In this document: piece by piece, positions 25,049-32,049 of the stretch | Position numbering within the stretch: the first letter of the stretch is position 1 | How the letters are laid out: each line of letters begins with the position of its first letter | Source of the DNA: JABDBE01 sp963832245 | GTDB taxonomy: Bacteria; Acidobacteriota; Terriglobia; Terriglobales; Acidobacteriaceae | Assembly (NCBI GenBank): GCA_963832245.1 | Contig: CAWHTG010000002.1 | Span: forward strand, 434,001 to 498,000 | Reading direction: 5' to 3' | Length of the DNA: 64,000 nt | The notes under the pieces: model-generated | Told to the model about the DNA's origin: nothing | What the model saw: only the letters and a program-made list of their open reading frames with translations | Database searches by the model: none | Translations under genes and position numbers: made by a program

Positions 25049-25978
25049 TCATGACCGGCGCTTAAAGAAAGCAGGTCCGAGCACCGGCTTTAGCTTCTGA
25101 ATTGCTAACCGTTCTAAAGTTCGTACATTTTGCGTACTAAGTCCCAACAGGTATTCCACGTCGGCATAGGTTCGCGAACGGGGCAGAAGTTCTCCATTTT
25201 CCAGCCACAAGGCTTCGAACACCGACCGCTCAGCATCTGAAATGTTCGACATCGCTTTTTCCAGGTCTAGGTATGTCTCGAAACCATCCTTCCGGCCGCC
25301 CGTCAGTGTAGCGATCTGCGAACTGGCGTCCGCCATGAGCGAATCAAATAGCTCCTTCGCTTCGCTCGATTTCTTACCGTGTCTACGTGGTCGAGGCGAT
25401 GCGGGTTCGTCTCGCCATTTATGAAACTCGTCCATCATCTCGCCAGACTGACGCAGGCACTCGTCGCGGAACTTTTCGTCCTTCTTGCGGAGCGATTCAT
25501 CCGACTCGGGCGGCTCATCTGCATCGTTGGTCGCATGTTGCTTGCGATCTGTCGGAGAGCCATCAGGAGAAATAGACTTTACGGATTTTTGAATCACCAA
25601 ACCTTCGCTGGACGTTTGGTCATTCGTGAGGCGGTTTTTCAATACGCGCCGGATGTAATTATCGACGTACGCTTTATCTCTGCCCCTGATCTTTTCGGTA
25701 ATTACTGCTTCTTTTTCGAGCAGGCGCACGCGTAAGTCCAAATACTTACTTTCTTGGCCGTCACCGTCTCGATACCAGCCGCGCTTACGAACTGCCTTTT
25801 TTATCAGGTCACAAAACCCGTACTTGCATGGCTCGGCCGCGTCTGGTTTCGTGCAACGAAGACTCGTAAAGAGTGCGGCGTGCGTGTCCCAACATAGCGG
25901 GCAATATTTCGACACATCAACCTTCAGCAATTCAGGTTCGGTCGGGTCGATGATGAAGCCGTGGAGACAGTTAGTCAT
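25049..25978 (-). CDS. Sigma-70 family RNA polymerase sigma factor, phage type
   Basis: The 309-aa product has an N-terminal cysteine region (CPLCWD and CKYGFCDL), a segment near residues 105-120 (YVDNYIRRVLKNRL) resembling sigma region 2, a long charged linker, and a C-terminal block from about residue 240 (ERSVFEALWLENG, then YADVEYLLGLSTQNVRTLE) that looks like sigma region 4 with its helix-turn-helix. The ATG at 25978 overlaps the end of the 61-aa gene. It would direct RNA polymerase to element promoters. The dispersed 15-bp sites are an alternative target worth considering. Confidence 0.65.
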   Translation of the reverse strand: MTNCLHGFIIDPTEPELLKVDVSKYCPLCWDTHAALFTSLRCTKPDAAEPCKYGFCDLIKKAVRKRGWYRDGDGQESKYLDLRVRLLEKEAVITEKIRGRDKAYVDNYIRRVLKNRLTNDQTSSEGLVIQKSVKSISPDGSPTDRKQHATNDADEPPESDESLRKKDEKFRDECLRQSGEMMDEFHKWRDEPASPRPRRHGKKSSEAKELFDSLMADASSQIATLTGGRKDGFETYLDLEKAMSNISDAERSVFEALWLENGELLPRSRTYADVEYLLGLSTQNVRTLERLAIQKLKPVLGPAFFKRRS

Positions 25979-26156
25979 TGGAGCGTTCTGATTCTTTCCG
26001 CAGCTTTTCTTGTGGCGGCTCTGTGGACTTCGGAATCCGGTGCGTAACACGGCACTGCTGACAAAAGATCGTGCGGCGACGGCGCTTTAGTTCTTGCGTC
26101 TCGCGGTACGTCGGAGCCAGTTCCTGTGCGCCGAGAATTGTTCCGGGTTCGGGCAC
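25971..26156 (-). CDS. Small basic protein, 61 aa
   Basis: The GTG start shares its first base with the stop of the upstream replication-like gene (TAGTG), and the end overlaps the sigma-factor start. The product is strongly basic (KRRRRT) with one CQQC motif. It may be a small zinc-containing DNA-binding protein; no family recognised. Confidence 0.5.
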   Translation of the reverse strand: MPEPGTILGAQELAPTYRETQELKRRRRTIFCQQCRVTHRIPKSTEPPQEKLRKESERSND

Positions 26157-27121
26157 TATAAACCAAGCCCTTGCTCAGCCAGAGCGTCTTCCTCGGCCTG
26201 CTTTCGGTCGGCTTCTGCCAATTCCGCAACCGCCTTTGCCCGTTCGTTGGCCTCTACCTTCCGCAACAGTTTCGCTTGCGCAGCGGCTGCCTTGCGGTCA
26301 TACAAAACTTGGTTGATCGCAGCGTCGAGGTTGTCGCGGATGGTAAAGCTCGGATTCGGATCGTTATCCAATGGCACCCGACCAACAGCGGTCTTAATGT
26401 CTCGGGCTGTAACGCCTTCGTGTAGGCGTCTGCTAATAATTGCTTTTGTGGCGTCATGCTCTCCGTCCTTAGACGCAGGCATGAACTTCAAAGCCGGATC
26501 AAGTCCGAGCATCCACTGCTGCATTTCCTGAACGGCAGCCTCTATTTGCCCGAGGTCTTGTTCGTTTTCCGTACTGGAACAGAGGGTGTGGGCAGTTTTG
26601 GATTCTGGATTTTTCTTCTCTCTCTTGTTTTTAGATTCACAATAAGATTCTTTATAAGATTTGTTCCCGTTTCCAGTCATGGATTGACTCAAAACGGGCA
26701 TGGACTGACTCAGATCAGTCATGGATGCATCGGAATCGGGCGTGGATGAAATCGGGCGTGGATCGTCCGTTTGGTCCATGACTGGTTTCGGGCATGGATC
26801 GAAGGCGTCTTCAATACAGGCCGAAGGAGAATATCGGTCTATCCACTGCGCATGAGTGAGAGGTCTAACGATGGGAGGAGTCCAAAGTCCGGTGTTCAGA
26901 TTCTTCGCCCTCTCACGCACAACAAAGAACCACCCCTTTGCCACTAATTGTCTGCCAATTCGGTAGATCACATTTTTGCCTGTGTCTGAAAAGTGTCGGG
27001 CGACCTTTGGGCCGCTCAAGTAAAATTCTCGGGATTCGTGCGACACGGCCGAAGCATGACACCACAGGCCATATTCTTCTGGCGTCATGTGATGATGGGC
27101 GAAACACTTCTTGCTAGCCAC
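26156..27121 (-). CDS. Putative phage replication protein (winged-helix-like N-terminus)
   Basis: The GTG at 27121 has AAGGGG upstream; it gives a 321-aa protein. Residues about 10-85 (PEEYGLWCHASA, then SGPKVARHFSDTGKNVIYR) look like a winged-helix domain of the kind found in phage replication initiators; the middle is a polar linker; the C-terminus is charged and coiled. It overlaps the DUF5659-like gene by eight bases. Site P lies inside its coding sequence. Assignment rests on layout and position, not on a diagnostic motif. Confidence 0.5.
   Translation of the reverse strand: MASKKCFAHHHMTPEEYGLWCHASAVSHESREFYLSGPKVARHFSDTGKNVIYRIGRQLVAKGWFFVVRERAKNLNTGLWTPPIVRPLTHAQWIDRYSPSACIEDAFDPCPKPVMDQTDDPRPISSTPDSDASMTDLSQSMPVLSQSMTGNGNKSYKESYCESKNKREKKNPESKTAHTLCSSTENEQDLGQIEAAVQEMQQWMLGLDPALKFMPASKDGEHDATKAIISRRLHEGVTARDIKTAVGRVPLDNDPNPSFTIRDNLDAAINQVLYDRKAAAAQAKLLRKVEANERAKAVAELAEADRKQAEEDALAEQGLGL
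26560..26574 (+). promoter_or_regulatory. Dispersed 15-bp operator-like site P
   Basis: Exact consensus GTTCGTTTTCCGTAC in the middle of the replication-like gene, where it encodes the peptide STENE on the minus strand. Confidence 0.8.
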
Positions 27122-27383
27122 GGTTTGCCCCTTGCGCTTCACGGGCCAAGGCCAGCTTGATTTCAATAGCGCGTCTTAGGGCGCGAAACTGAGCGTTATA
27201 CGAACGAGCCGGGACTAAAGCCTCGTCCGACAGGAATGCAAGCTCTAACGCGGAACCTTGGTTTTGGGGATCGTCGAATACGAGCGAAGCGGTTTTCGGG
27301 GTTGCTTCGACGCGAAGCAGCTTGAGTTTCTGTGCGGCCACGAAATAGGCTGCGAGAGGGACACTTGTGGTTAGAAATTCCAT
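27114..27383 (-). CDS. DUF5659-like small protein
   Basis: This 89-aa protein starts MEFLTTSVPLAAYFVAAQKL, with later FDDPQNQGSALELAFLS and an ALRRAIEIK helix. The pattern of a short beta-strand, LAAYFV helix, F-x-D-P strand and a C-terminal helix fits the DUF5659 family of phage proteins from memory. The ATG follows AAGGA by six bases. It lies directly upstream of the replication-like gene. Function unknown. Confidence 0.55.
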   Translation of the reverse strand: MEFLTTSVPLAAYFVAAQKLKLLRVEATPKTASLVFDDPQNQGSALELAFLSDEALVPARSYNAQFRALRRAIEIKLALAREAQGANRG

Positions 27384-27452
27384 GACATTCCTTGGTACTG
27401 AATTCGCTTTTTGAAACGTGCGGCAAAAGCGAGAAAGCGCGATGGCAGCCTT

Positions 27453-27872
27453 CTACGGCCTTGATCTGAACAACTTCAACTGCTCTTTAATCGCATCGAA
27501 TGTGATTTCTTTGTTGATGCGTTTTCGTTTCGCATCTCTCCACTCGGGATAGCGGCAATGACTCCGAGCGGCCAAACTTCTGCCCGACTGTGCTCCTAGA
27601 ATCTGGGCCACGAGATCGCAAAAACTTTTTTGGACGGGAGTGAGATGCTCCGCATTGCCGGTTACTGATGAATTGAAATACAGTTCCGTAAACACCGGAC
27701 CCATCGGCCACGCCTCACAACGAGCCACAAACGCCGGTCGGTTTGTTTTCGCTATCGCCAGGCGGTGTACCGCGTACAACAACTTGTGCCGAGCGACTTG
27801 CCCGAGATTGCCGAATTTCGGCTCAAGATGCCGTCGTAGATACATATCGAAATCGTAGATCGTCGCTTGCAC
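27453..27872 (-). CDS. Panacea-domain protein (SocA-like antitoxin family)
   Basis: From a GTG at 27872 with AAAAGGGG upstream the product is 139 aa. It contains KLLYAVHRLAIAKTNRPAF, then CEAWPMGPVFTELYF and a C-terminal CRYPEWRDAKRKRINKEIT, matching the Panacea (DUF4065) layout: a helix, E-A-W-x-x-G-P-V, and a Trp-Arg-x-Ala element. Family members act as antitoxins in hyperpromiscuous toxin-antitoxin pairs. The upstream neighbour (27904-28341) ends 31 bases before it and is a possible partner. A longer frame to 28007 would overlap that neighbour. Confidence 0.7.
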   Translation of the reverse strand: MQATIYDFDMYLRRHLEPKFGNLGQVARHKLLYAVHRLAIAKTNRPAFVARCEAWPMGPVFTELYFNSSVTGNAEHLTPVQKSFCDLVAQILGAQSGRSLAARSHCRYPEWRDAKRKRINKEITFDAIKEQLKLFRSRP

Positions 27873-27903
27873 AATGCACCCCTTTTGGTCGCAGATCGGG
27901 ACG

Positions 27904-28341
27904 TTAGAGCGTTTGTATCCGCTGACCTGAAGCGGGCAACTGAACAGTTCGGTGCATTTTCGATTTCTCAGTTTCGAAAAACTTCTGAAACTGATGAAAC
28001 CCTGCATCGGTCAAATCATGCTGCAAATCGGCGAGAACAGCGCGAACCAAAACGAGTTGTTGATCGGGAGTTACGACCCGCCTGAGTCGCAAAAGCACAA
28101 GCAGTGAACGTTTGAACTTTGCCGCCTCCACGATTAACACCAACGCGTCGGACGGGTTGAGGCCCGACTGGGTGGCGAGCTCAGGATTCTGAGTAACCGC
28201 GTCGAAAAACATTGTGTACGCGATGGTGGTCGGAACTTCTTGGGTATACCGTTTCGGTTGGCTGTCCTGAGCGAGACTCGAAACCGCCAGGGAAAGCGTC
28301 AGAATCGTAGTGAAGAGTGTCGTCTTGCAACTTGGGTACAT
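27904..28341 (-). CDS. Exported protein of unknown function, 145 aa
   Basis: The first 25 residues (MYPSCKTTLFTTILTLSLAV then SSLAQ) form a clear signal peptide, and the remainder is helical with a basic Leu-rich middle (KRSLLVLLRLRRVV). AAAGGAGAAAAGGA lies just upstream of the ATG. It sits between the excisionase-like gene and the Panacea gene. An envelope-directed toxin is possible because Panacea antitoxins pair with varied partners, but an unrelated cargo protein is equally plausible. Confidence 0.6.
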   Translation of the reverse strand: MYPSCKTTLFTTILTLSLAVSSLAQDSQPKRYTQEVPTTIAYTMFFDAVTQNPELATQSGLNPSDALVLIVEAAKFKRSLLVLLRLRRVVTPDQQLVLVRAVLADLQHDLTDAGFHQFQKFFETEKSKMHRTVQLPASGQRIQTL

Positions 28342-28396
28342 TTATCCTTTTCTCCTTTTTGGTTTTGCTGTTTGTTGCTAATTGAGTGACTGCGCT

Positions 28397-28603
28397 TCAG
28401 ACCTCCGCCGACACGAGCGACCCGGCGATGAGCTTTTCAAGATCGCAGCGACGAAACCGCACGGCGCGGTGTCCTAATTTCACAAAAGGAATCTTCCGTT
28501 GGAGAATCCAGCTACGAATTGTGCTCGGCTTGAGGCGCAGAAAGGACGCGGCCTCTGGCACAGTGAGGAGGTCAGCTTGTGGAACAACGATTGTCTTGGG
28601 CAC
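28397..28603 (-). CDS. Excisionase / AlpA-like HTH protein
   Basis: The GTG at 28603 follows AAGGAGA by ten bases and gives 68 aa; the frame is open to 28675. The core is LLTVPEAASFLRLKPSTIR and VKLGHRAVRFRRCDLEKLI, a MerR-like winged helix typical of excisionases and AlpA-type regulators. Its promoter at 28875-28903 leaves an untranslated leader of about 265 bases. It probably helps excision with the integrase about 1 kb away, or acts as an early regulator. Confidence 0.8.
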   Translation of the reverse strand: MPKTIVVPQADLLTVPEAASFLRLKPSTIRSWILQRKIPFVKLGHRAVRFRRCDLEKLIAGSLVSAEV

Positions 28604-28862
28604 GGGCGAAAATCTCCTTGTGTCGATTGCCAGGAGATTGCCCGTATTCGGGAAATCCTTTTCCGCCGTTCCCACCTTCGAAGCCAGTGGGCGCTGTCAT
28701 AGGTAATTGCGTCCGGTCGGAAGCACGTCCTTTATAGCCCCTTAACCCTTAGGGCACGCCTTCCGCCAAGGCATTTCATGCCAAACGACGCCTAGAGCGT
28801 CTTCTGACCAACCGTGCGCGTCCACGTTGCCATCGCGGATACTTGTCGGCCAGTGGCTGACT

Positions 28863-28884
28863 GTATATACACCTAGTATACACC
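28863..28884 (-). promoter_or_regulatory. Repeated GGTG-TATA operator at the leftward promoter
   Basis: Minus strand holds GGTGTATAC and then GGTGTATATAC, their GGTG words 11 bases apart. The first covers the -10 box. The same pair recurs at the integrase promoter (29367-29387). Confidence 0.75.
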
Positions 28885-28903
28885 ATACTAAACTTGATGT
28901 CAA
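28875..28903 (-). promoter_or_regulatory. Leftward early promoter
   Basis: Minus strand TTGACA (28903-28898), a 17-base spacer and TATACT (28880-28875): a near-ideal sigma-70 promoter for the excisionase-like gene and those after it. Confidence 0.85.
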
Positions 28904-28919
28904 CTCTACCAAGTGCAGG

Positions 28920-29153
28920 TTACCTTGGTTTTATATTTAGGAGAGCCGTTGGCTCGCCTTCGATTGTGTAGGTGTACTCGTAGCCGTCGAGTCCGGGGCG
29001 TTCTTCATCCTCACGCTGCCATTCCTCGGCTTCTTTTCGTGAAACGAACGGCCCGAACCGGGATTCTAAAGGCGGTTTTCCAGAGCAGCTTACCGCAGCT
29101 CGGTGAACATACCATACCACGGCACCCATGCGTTTTTTGCGCTTTGCCCCCAT
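28920..29153 (-). CDS. Hypothetical protein, 77 aa
   Basis: A basic N-terminus is followed by VVWYVHRAAVSCSGKPPL, ESRFGPFVSRKEAEEWQ and an acidic tail with YEYTYTIEGE. The Trp/Tyr-rich strand and the FVSRKEAEEW helix give it the look of a small alpha/beta domain, found beside integrases in my experience, but I cannot name a family. The ATG has GGAG ten bases upstream. Its stop lies just before the -35 of the leftward promoter. Confidence 0.55.
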   Translation of the reverse strand: MGAKRKKRMGAVVWYVHRAAVSCSGKPPLESRFGPFVSRKEAEEWQREDEERPGLDGYEYTYTIEGEPTALLNIKPR

Positions 29154-29322
29154 CTACGCCGCTCTCCCGCCCTACACTGTTTATTCTGTCAAAAGTACCA
29201 AACCAACTACTTAGATGCTTCCGATTCGGGGAATGTTCTCGGCAATCACTCAGGCGGGCAGAGCGCAGAAGATCACAATTATTACGCCCTTAGGCAAGAT
29301 CGCCGGGTTACCAAAGTGCTCA

Positions 29323-29337
29323 GTTCGGAAAATGAAT
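29323..29337 (-). promoter_or_regulatory. Dispersed 15-bp operator-like site Q
   Basis: Plus strand GTTCGGAAAATGAAT; minus strand ATTCATTTTCCGAAC, three mismatches to consensus, but with an intact GTTCG half. It lies 21 bases upstream of the -35 box of the RHH-integrase promoter. Confidence 0.6.
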
Positions 29338-29357
29338 AAGACCTCCTGCTTTTCCCC

Positions 29358-29387
29358 TTGACAAGTGGTGTATATACGGTGTATATT
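29358..29387 (+). promoter_or_regulatory. RHH-integrase promoter with repeated operator
   Basis: TTGACA (29358-29363), an 18-base spacer and TATATT (29382-29387). GGTGTATA words at 29367 and 29378 are 11 bases apart. The -10 box ends seven bases before the ATG at 29395, so the transcript is probably leaderless. Confidence 0.85.
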
Positions 29388-29394
29388 AACGGTC

Positions 29395-29538
29395 ATGAAG
29401 CGTACGAATATTTACCTGACCGATCCGCAAAAGAAGGAGCTGGATAGGCGGGCGAAGAAACTGGGAGTCTCGACTGCCGAACTTATCCGGCGAATCATCG
29501 ACGAGGCCCTTCAGCCTAAGCCAAAGAAGGCGGCATGA
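29395..29538 (+). CDS. Ribbon-helix-helix DNA-binding protein, 47 aa
   Basis: The sequence KRTNIYLTDPQKKELDRRAK and STAELIRRIIDEAL is a CopG/Arc-type ribbon-helix-helix: a short beta-strand followed by two helices. These proteins dimerise and bind repeated operators. The gene has no ribosome binding site and starts about where the promoter's transcript should begin, suggesting leaderless translation. Its stop overlaps the integrase ATG (ATGA). It probably autoregulates the integrase promoter and the leftward promoter, which share its likely operator. It is too short to appear in many annotations. Confidence 0.85.
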   Translation: MKRTNIYLTDPQKKELDRRAKKLGVSTAELIRRIIDEALQPKPKKAA

Positions 29539-30779
29539 TTTTCAAGCGCGAAAATTCGTCGTTCTACTCCTACAAGTTCATGTTTCGGGGTCGCATGTAT
29601 TGCGAAAGCACGCGACAGTCGAACGCCAAAGCCGCCAGGGAAATTGAAGCCGCGAAGCGCACCGAACTTGCCCGTGCCGAAGAAGGGATTTACGACCGGA
29701 AACCCTCCCCTTCGTTGGAGGATTTCTGCACGAACGAATTTGAGCCGAGGATTTCTCCGACTGTCGGCGGCGACATCAAGGCAAAGACGTGGGACGATTT
29801 TTACATGGTCGGAATTAAGAGCCTAAAGGAATATAAGCCGCTGGCCTCCTGTCCGCTGGATGAGATCGACACAGAACTGATCGGCAAGTTCAAGGCGCAT
29901 CGGCGGGGCGGCGAGACACCCAAGGCTGTGAGTACGGTCAATTCATCGCTTCGGGTGCTACGGCGAATTCTCAATAAAGGCGTGGAATGGCGTGATCCTA
30001 AGAAGGGCCATTTCTTCTTGGAGAAACCGCCGAGTTTCGATCTCATGAGCGGCGAAAATAAACGGGAGAACGTCATTCCGGCCGCTGATGAGCAAAAGTA
30101 CTTGGAAAAGGCGAGACCCGTGAGCGCATTGTTGGCCGACATCGTTACGATCTTGATTGATTCGGCGATGCGCCCGGAGGAATGCTACCGGCTTCGATGG
30201 GACTTCTTGACATGGGACGGCGGATTACACGGCGTGATGCAGGTTACGCACGGCAAGACGACAAATGCCCGACGCGAATTGCCGATGAGTGGAAGAGTCA
30301 AGGATATTCTGCGGAACCGATGGGAGCAGGCGGGGCGTCCTCAGATCGGATGGGTTTTCCCGGCTCCTACAGCCTCGGAACACGTAGAACCCTCGACCAT
30401 TAAGAAATGCCACGCGAAGGCGTGTACTGATGCCGGGGTAAAGAAATTCATCCTCTACGATCTCCGACACACTTCCTTAACGCGGCTAGCGTGTGCGTGC
30501 AAGGAACCGTGGACCGTTGCAAGGATCGCGGGTCACGGCTCAATAACCATCGGTCAACGCTACGTGCATTCTCACCGCATGGAGCATTCTGCGTGGTGGG
30601 CCGAGTGGTGGGCTTATGTTTCGGACAGCCGCAAGCCTGTTTCGGCACAAGCAAAACAGGGAACACTGCGAGAGAAGGCTGCCCGCTCATCGCGAAACGT
30701 CAGTCCAAAGAGTGGTGCGGCACTAGGTACAAAATTAGGTACAGTCGAAAAACCCGTTTTGGAAGGGGCTATCCAGTGA
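29535..30779 (+). CDS. int: Tyrosine integrase
   Basis: This 414-aa site-specific recombinase has an N-terminal arm/core-binding region and a catalytic domain from about residue 175. Catalytic residues visible are Arg213 (AMRPEECYRLRW), Lys241 (THGKTTNARRELP), Tyr308 in place of the usual His with Arg311 (LYDLRHT), His334 (AGHGS) and the nucleophile Tyr343 (QRYVHS). The ATG overlaps the RHH stop and has GAAGG upstream. It reads toward the tRNA-Val 3' end 29 bases away, the normal arrangement for tRNA-targeting integrases, so it probably inserts and excises this element. Confidence 0.93.
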   Translation: MIFKRENSSFYSYKFMFRGRMYCESTRQSNAKAAREIEAAKRTELARAEEGIYDRKPSPSLEDFCTNEFEPRISPTVGGDIKAKTWDDFYMVGIKSLKEYKPLASCPLDEIDTELIGKFKAHRRGGETPKAVSTVNSSLRVLRRILNKGVEWRDPKKGHFFLEKPPSFDLMSGENKRENVIPAADEQKYLEKARPVSALLADIVTILIDSAMRPEECYRLRWDFLTWDGGLHGVMQVTHGKTTNARRELPMSGRVKDILRNRWEQAGRPQIGWVFPAPTASEHVEPSTIKKCHAKACTDAGVKKFILYDLRHTSLTRLACACKEPWTVARIAGHGSITIGQRYVHSHRMEHSAWWAEWWAYVSDSRKPVSAQAKQGTLREKAARSSRNVSPKSGAALGTKLGTVEKPVLEGAIQ

Positions 30780-30810
30780 CCATAACCTTTACCAAACACT
30801 GTGGTTATGG
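30780..30810. repeat. Inverted repeat at the integration junction
   Basis: CCATAACC (30780-30787) and GGTTATGG (30803-30810) are perfect inverted arms around 15 bases. The right arm includes the tRNA CCA end. It could be an integrase core-binding site or a transcript hairpin; no T-tract follows. Confidence 0.6.
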
Positions 30811-30884
30811 TGGGCAGTGCAGGACTCGAACCTGCGACCTCCTGCTTGTAAGGCAGGCGCTCTAACCAACTGAGCTAACCGCCC
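30808..30884 (-). tRNA. tRNA-Val (anticodon TAC)
   Basis: On the minus strand the gene begins GGGCGGTTAGCTCAG, has anticodon loop CTTACAA, T-loop GGTTCGAGTCC and an encoded CCA end. Acceptor arms GGGCGGT and ACTGCCC pair at all seven positions, with one G-T. Length is 77 bases. The 3' half is the likely integration target of the neighbouring integrase; the element's left junction should hold a copy of this 3' end, but it lies outside the window. Confidence 0.95.
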
Positions 30885-31049
30885 CTGTTTTCCCTATGGA
30901 TTAACGGAGTGGCGACCCTTGCAGTATACGTGAGCGCAGAAAAAGGGAGCAATGTGGACCCGAGCATTCGGCGATTTTTGATTCCGGGCAGGTTTAAATT
31001 CTGAGTGCTGACTGCTGATTGCTAATTGCTTCTTTTGCTAGACTGTCGC

Positions 31050-31919
31050 GTGCGGCGTTTGATCGTCAATGCGGATGATTTCGGACTTACTCAAGGAGTC
31101 AATCGCGCCATCGTTGAAGCCCATTGCCACGGTATCGTAACTTCCGCCACTCTGATGGCGAATGGTCGCGCATTCGAGGATGCGATCGAACGCGCAACCT
31201 CTACCTCCCGACTGAGCATCGGCTGCCATGTTGTGCTCGTCGACGGGTCCCCTGTGCGGGAGGAAAAACAAACTCCTTCAACTCTCTCGAATGGAAAGTT
31301 TGAAGATGGGCGCTTCTACGAAAGCCTAAAAGGCTTCGCTATGCGCTTAGTCAGCGGTGGCATTGATGCTAATGAAATTGAGGCCGAAGCCACCGCGCAA
31401 ATTCGCAAATTGCAAGCGACCGGCATCGTGGTCTCGCACCTCGATACTCATAAGCACACCCACATCTTTCCGCAGGTGCTCCGGCCGTTATTACGGGCGG
31501 CTCGAGCCTGCGGCGTGCCGGCCATGCGTAATCCCTTCGGGCCCGTCCACGTATCCATCGTGGCAAAACGGCCAAGCTTGTGGAAGCAGTTCGGCAAAGT
31601 CACAATTCTCAACCGGCTGGGCAACACCTTCCGGCGATCGGTCACTGGCGCGGGCATACTTACCCCCGACGGAACCGTAGGCATTGTGGCCACTGGCGCA
31701 ATGAACACGCACCTGTTCGAGAGCATCGTGAACAGCCTTCCGGAAGGCACCTGGGAACTCGTCTGTCATCCAGGGTACAATGACGCCGAACTGGCAGGCA
31801 TCCGCACTCGCTTACGCGAGTCCCGCGCAGTGGAGCTGCAGCTTCTAACTTCGCCTGAGGCCCGTGGAATACTGGCTCGAAGCGGCGTTCAACTCATTTC
31901 GTACCGCGAGCTGGTCTGA
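31050..31919 (+). CDS. YdjC/HpnK-family carbohydrate deacetylase
   Basis: From the GTG at 31050 the product is 289 aa. It starts RRLIVNADDFGLTQGVNRAI, the signature of the YdjC/ChbG deacetylase family, in which the Asp-Asp pair and histidines (here SHLDTHKHTHIFPQV near residue 140) bind a divalent metal. Relatives deacetylate chitooligosaccharides or, as HpnK, act with hopanoid biosynthesis; no hopanoid genes are seen here. It is the first chromosomal gene after the tRNA. The start has no clear ribosome binding site. Confidence 0.85.
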   Translation: MRRLIVNADDFGLTQGVNRAIVEAHCHGIVTSATLMANGRAFEDAIERATSTSRLSIGCHVVLVDGSPVREEKQTPSTLSNGKFEDGRFYESLKGFAMRLVSGGIDANEIEAEATAQIRKLQATGIVVSHLDTHKHTHIFPQVLRPLLRAARACGVPAMRNPFGPVHVSIVAKRPSLWKQFGKVTILNRLGNTFRRSVTGAGILTPDGTVGIVATGAMNTHLFESIVNSLPEGTWELVCHPGYNDAELAGIRTRLRESRAVELQLLTSPEARGILARSGVQLISYRELV

Positions 31920-32049
31920 GACTGTCTTGGCTTGCCCCAAACGTACATACCCTTTAGATAGGCACCAAGCAGCAAATACCTGAAACAAGGGCTCAATCGC
32001 CAAGTTATGATATGCCAGCCCCGAGAATACGGCATGGCACGGGAAAAAC

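Larger units (their letters stand above)
1..30810. mobile_element. Integrated phage-like element (right part)
   Basis: This stretch reads as a prophage or prophage-derived island. Its right boundary is the 3' end of a tRNA-Val gene, next to a tyrosine integrase, the classical integration arrangement. Inside are an excisionase-like HTH gene, a replication-like gene, a phage-type sigma factor, HNH endonucleases and a leftward operon of large virion-type proteins. A 15-bp motif recurs throughout it and was not seen in the 33 kb to the right. The left attachment site is not in the window: no second copy of the tRNA 3' end was found. Terminase, portal and major capsid were not recognised. Confidence 0.8.

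Noticed and set aside
25119..25137. GTTCG-TACA-TTTTGCGTAC near the sigma-factor end
   Set aside because: Both half-sites are visible but separated by four extra bases; kept out of the site list.
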